NCBI RefSeq assembly: GCF_006440675.2
Contig: NZ_CP083951.1
Span: 1,116,001-1,180,000, forward strand
Reading direction: 5' to 3'
From: Mesorhizobium sp. B2-8-5
Lineage (GTDB): Bacteria > Pseudomonadota > Alphaproteobacteria > Rhizobiales > Rhizobiaceae
Length of the DNA: 64,000 bases
Of this stretch, positions 61,324 to 64,000 are shown piece by piece. The first letter of the stretch is position 1, and the number at the start of each line of letters is the position of its first letter. The translations under genes were made by a program, and so were the position numbers. A model generated the notes under the pieces. That model saw only the letters and a list, made by a program, of their open reading frames with translations, did no database searches and had not been told where the DNA came from.

Positions 61324-61914
61324 TTAGTTGTCCACCCGGCCGAACGCGGGCACGTCGCCGATCACTTCGCGCTTGTCCTTGCGGCAGGCGAAGGTCTTCG
61401 CCTTGTCGTCGGCGAGCTTGCGCGCCTGGTCGTTGGCCTGCGGGTTGCCGGTGGCTAGAACCAGGCCGACGGTGCAGCCCTGATGCTCTTCCGGTTGCGC
61501 CACCTTGGCGACGACCAGCACATCGGTCGATTTCTTCTCGTCCTGCGGGTCGCTGATCGAGCGGCGGTGGATGGCGGCGAAGGGAATGGCGACATCGCCA
61601 TTGGTTTCGATGCGCCACTCGACCTTCGGGCCCGAGCCGTTGAAGGCGGTGAAGCTCTCCCAGACCGCGGTCATGTCGTCGGATGGAAAGCCGTAATAGA
61701 GAGACTCTCGCGCGTCGTCGTAGCCGACCAGCACCGGGTAGCCGCGATAGCCCGAGCAGACCAGGCTCGCCCAGTCGCCGTCGCCTTCCGCGGCCTGGGC
61801 ATAGGTCACGCAGTCCTTCTTCCAGTCGAGATCGGTGTAGGCGCTGGAGATCTCGCCGACCTGGGCCGTTTGGCAGAAACCGGCGAGGGCAAGCGGGATG
61901 AGAAGAGCACGCAT
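61324..61914 (-). CDS. Exported protein of unknown function
   Basis: 196 aa. Signal peptide RALLIPLALAGFCQTAQ, then a domain with WKKDCVTYAQAAEGDGDWAS, PVLVGYDDARESLYYGF and a C-terminal RKLADDKAKTFACRKDKREV; four Cys, likely disulfide-bonded in the periplasm. The ATG at 61914 is preceded by GGAG at 9 nt. It is convergent with the TetR gene. No family recognised. Confidence 0.65.
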   Translation of the reverse strand: MRALLIPLALAGFCQTAQVGEISSAYTDLDWKKDCVTYAQAAEGDGDWASLVCSGYRGYPVLVGYDDARESLYYGFPSDDMTAVWESFTAFNGSGPKVEWRIETNGDVAIPFAAIHRRSISDPQDEKKSTDVLVVAKVAQPEEHQGCTVGLVLATGNPQANDQARKLADDKAKTFACRKDKREVIGDVPAFGRVDN

Positions 61915-61958
61915 GGCTGACAACTCCGTTCGAGTTGCCGAAAGCGTAGCTTCAATTG

Positions 61959-62567
61959 CTATTTCTTCAAGCTGGCTTCGATCAGGAGGTCGGCGTTGCG
62001 GGCGACGGCGGCCGCCGGTCCGCCCAGGCCAAACAGCTGGCCGCTGATATAGGCGCCCTCGATGAGGAGCAGCAGGCCGTCGCCCAGCGTATCGGAATCG
62101 GGCGCGCCCATCGCGGCCGCCATGGCGCGCAGGCGCCGGCGCAACTCCTGCTTGTTGTTCTCGCTGACGACACGCGCAGGATGGCCATGTTCCGGATATT
62201 CGACCGCCGCGTTGGTCATGCCGCAGCCGCGATAATCCGGCTTTTGCGTGCGTTTGCCGACCCGGGTCAGGAAAGCGATGATCTGCGCGCGCGGATTGCC
62301 TGGATGCGCGTCGACGGCCTCGTCGAAGCGCTCCCAGAATTCCAGGTCGTATTTGCGCAGATAGGAGGCGGCAAGCTCGTCCTTGGACGGGAAGCTGCGG
62401 TAGAGGCTCGGCTTGGTGACGCCGGCGCGCTTGACGATCTCGTCGACGCCGATCGCCCGGATGCCCTCGCGATAAAACAGGTCGCGCGCAACGTCCAGGA
62501 TCTTGTCCGCCGCCCTGGGAGCAGGGGCATCGCTCAACGACCCTTCAATTTTATTGTCCGATGGCAT
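61959..62567 (-). CDS. TetR-family transcriptional regulator
   Basis: 202 aa. HTH domain AADKILDVARDLFYREGIRA, IGVDEIVKRAGVTKPSLYRS and FPSKDELAASYLRKYD are classical TetR. The C-terminal part has GCGMTNAAVEYPEHGHPARV, as in acrylate/xenobiotic-type TetR proteins. It is divergent from the MFS gene at 62646 with a large operator dyad between them. Confidence 0.93.
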   Translation of the reverse strand: MPSDNKIEGSLSDAPAPRAADKILDVARDLFYREGIRAIGVDEIVKRAGVTKPSLYRSFPSKDELAASYLRKYDLEFWERFDEAVDAHPGNPRAQIIAFLTRVGKRTQKPDYRGCGMTNAAVEYPEHGHPARVVSENNKQELRRRLRAMAAAMGAPDSDTLGDGLLLLIEGAYISGQLFGLGGPAAAVARNADLLIEASLKK

Positions 62568-62580
62568 GCAAACAACTCGC

Positions 62581-62610
62581 TTGACAATGTTACTGACCGG
62601 TACGTATGTA
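62581..62610 (+). promoter_or_regulatory. Promoter of the MFS gene
   Basis: TTGACA (62581-62586), a perfect -35, and TATGTA (62605-62610) with 18-bp spacing. The left operator arm lies between the two boxes. Confidence 0.6.
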
Positions 62611-62645
62611 TGGCTTCATCCCATTGCAACGTACCGGTCAGTAAC
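62589..62645. promoter_or_regulatory. 17-bp perfect inverted repeat over the MFS promoter and start
   Basis: GTTACTGACCGGTACGT (62589-62605) and ACGTACCGGTCAGTAAC (62629-62645) are exact inverted repeats separated by 23 nt. The left arm sits between the -35 and -10 boxes; the right arm ends one base before the MFS ATG. It would act as a two-site TetR operator, or in RNA as a hairpin hiding the ribosome site. The inner ACCGGT is itself palindromic. Confidence 0.75.
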
Positions 62646-63929
62646 ATGATAGCCCAGTCCCGCCCGTTTGGCCAGCGCTACGCATTCGTCGTCGTTGCCG
62701 TCATCTTCTTCTGCCTTTTGATCGCGGCCGGGCTTCGCTCCGCGCCCTCGGTGATGATGGTGCCGCTGGAAGAAAGCTTCGGCTGGCGCCGTGACGTGAC
62801 CTCCTGGGCCGCCAGCGTCGGCATCCTGCTCTACGGCCTGACCGGGCCGTTCGCCGCGGCGCTGATGGAGCGCATTGGGCTGCGCCGCACGCTGCTCGGC
62901 GCGCTAGTGGTGATGTCCGGATCGACCGCGCTCAGCCTGTTGATGACTGAGCCCTGGCATCTTTTCCTCACCTGGGGCGTGTTTTCCGGCATCGGTTCGG
63001 GCGCGGTGGCGAGCGTGCTGGGCGCCACCATCGTCAACCGCTGGTTCAAGACCAATCGCGGCCTGATGATGGGGCTGATGTCGGCCTCCAGCGCTACCGG
63101 CATGCTTATCTTCCTTCCGGTGATCGCCTCGCTGGCGCAGAGCGGCGGCTGGAAGCCGGTGGCGATCGCCGTGGCGATCGCGACGGCGGCCCTGATCCCG
63201 TTCGTCCTGCTGCTGGTGCCCGAGCGCCCCGCCTCGATCGGCCAGGTGCGCTACGGCGCCGATGCCGACGACGTGCCGCCGGTGTCGCCCGCATCGCAGG
63301 GCAATTTCCTTGCGCATACGCTGAACACGCTGCGCCGGGCTGCCGGCACGCGGGTGTTCTGGTATCTGTTCGCCACCTTCTTCGTTTGCGGCTTCACCAC
63401 CAACGGCCTCGTCGGCACGCATCTCATCGCCTTCTGCGGCGATATGGGCATCGGCGAGGTGCAGGCTGCCGGACTGCTGTCGATGATGGGCATTTTCGAC
63501 CTGATCGGCACCACGCTGTCCGGCTGGCTCACCGACCGCTTCGATCCGCGCAAGCTCCTCGGCGTCTATTACGCGGTGCGCGGCCTGTCGCTGATCTACC
63601 TGCCTTATTCAGGCTTCTCGGCGACCAGCCTGGTCATCTTCGCCGTGCTCTACGGGCTCGACTGGATCGCCACCGTGCCGCCGACGCTGAGGCTTGCCAA
63701 CGAGGCGTTCGGCGATCGCAGCGGACCGATCGTGTTCGGCTGGATCGTCGCCGGCCACCAGGTGGGCGCCGCGGCGGCCGCCGCCTTCGGCGGCACGATG
63801 CGCGAGCTGCAGGGCAATTACGAGCTGGCGTTCCTGATTGCCGGGATGACCGGGATCGCGGCGGCCTGCATCTCGTTGCTGATCAACACCGACAGGCCGG
63901 CTTTCGAGCCGGAGGCGCAGGCGGCTTGA
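62646..63929 (+). CDS. MFS transporter (MCT/OFA-like, 12 segments)
   Basis: 427 aa, 12 membrane segments. LRSAPSVMMVPLEESFGWRR after helix 1 and GLRRTLLGALVVMSGSTALS (motif A region) are visible, with a central charged loop at residues about 195-215 and SGWLTDRFDPRKLLGVYYAV in the second half. Resembles monocarboxylate/oxalate-formate type carriers; the substrate is unknown. Likely repressed by the divergent TetR. Confidence 0.9.
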   Translation: MIAQSRPFGQRYAFVVVAVIFFCLLIAAGLRSAPSVMMVPLEESFGWRRDVTSWAASVGILLYGLTGPFAAALMERIGLRRTLLGALVVMSGSTALSLLMTEPWHLFLTWGVFSGIGSGAVASVLGATIVNRWFKTNRGLMMGLMSASSATGMLIFLPVIASLAQSGGWKPVAIAVAIATAALIPFVLLLVPERPASIGQVRYGADADDVPPVSPASQGNFLAHTLNTLRRAAGTRVFWYLFATFFVCGFTTNGLVGTHLIAFCGDMGIGEVQAAGLLSMMGIFDLIGTTLSGWLTDRFDPRKLLGVYYAVRGLSLIYLPYSGFSATSLVIFAVLYGLDWIATVPPTLRLANEAFGDRSGPIVFGWIVAGHQVGAAAAAAFGGTMRELQGNYELAFLIAGMTGIAAACISLLINTDRPAFEPEAQAA

Positions 63930-64000
63930 GGCATGTCGATATTCGGGTGAGGCCGGCCTGCAAACAGCAGTCTCCTACGCTTCCGGTGCTCACGCACTTT

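Overview
The window is GC-rich, densely coded chromosomal DNA of an alphaproteobacterium. It is most likely a Mesorhizobium or close Phyllobacteriaceae/Rhizobiales relative. The evidence is a MucR/Ros zinc-finger regulator, many SBP-dependent ABC uptake systems, an MlrC (M81) peptidase cluster, DUF1127 and DUF429 proteins, a RirA-type iron box, and several families of short intergenic palindromes of the rhizobial kind. No rRNA, CRISPR array, plasmid origin or prophage was seen. The identification is inferred from gene content and was not tested by a search.

Layout. 1-7.5 kb (minus): a partial aminotransferase, mucR, and an operon glucoamylase-gnd-zwf-polyphosphate glucokinase that would turn alpha-glucan into glucose-6-phosphate and then pentose phosphate. 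7.7-12.2 kb (plus): a ribose-type sugar ABC transporter. 12.4-13.7 kb: an IS110-family element inserted in a chromosomal palindromic repeat, with a 174-nt non-coding left end that folds and matches like a bridge RNA. 13.8-23.5 kb: housekeeping genes (ppa, GNAT, lemA/TPM cluster, pdxY, DUF429, carbonic anhydrase, M3 peptidase), repeats and a broken GIY-YIG gene. 23.5-31.3 kb: the mlrC-MalEFG-type cluster on minus, facing an SDR, the ABC ATPase and an RpiR regulator on plus, with twin operator-like sites between them. 31.7-36.1 kb: DUF167, YggT, tRNA-Ala(CGC), small proteins and a multicopper oxidase.

36.2-44.2 kb (minus): amiC-amiR-dppC-dppB-SBP-fmdA-dppDF, an amide-sensing, amide-import and formamidase operon with an intrinsic terminator in its leader. 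44.3-47.1 kb: tonB-exbD-exbB behind an iron-box-like palindrome and the remnant of a siderophore-type ABC ATPase. 47.2-51.5 kb: an isochorismatase-like hydrolase, an ABM monooxygenase with an ECF sigma factor, an LLM flavin monooxygenase, a 51-aa membrane protein and an SDR. 51.8-56.6 kb: a BMP-family nucleoside-type ABC transporter. 56.7-64 kb: a FadB-like multifunctional beta-oxidation enzyme, and two MFS exporters each divergent from a TetR regulator with visible operator-like dyads.

The main result is the IS110 element. Its left end carries two hairpin loops whose internal segments match the target repeat (GAATCC and the complement of CCATGCC) and the element's own ends (ACAGTTGC and the complement of CCTGTG). 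This is what the IS110/IS621 bridge-RNA model predicts. Three other copies of the same repeat in the window carry the exact predicted target.
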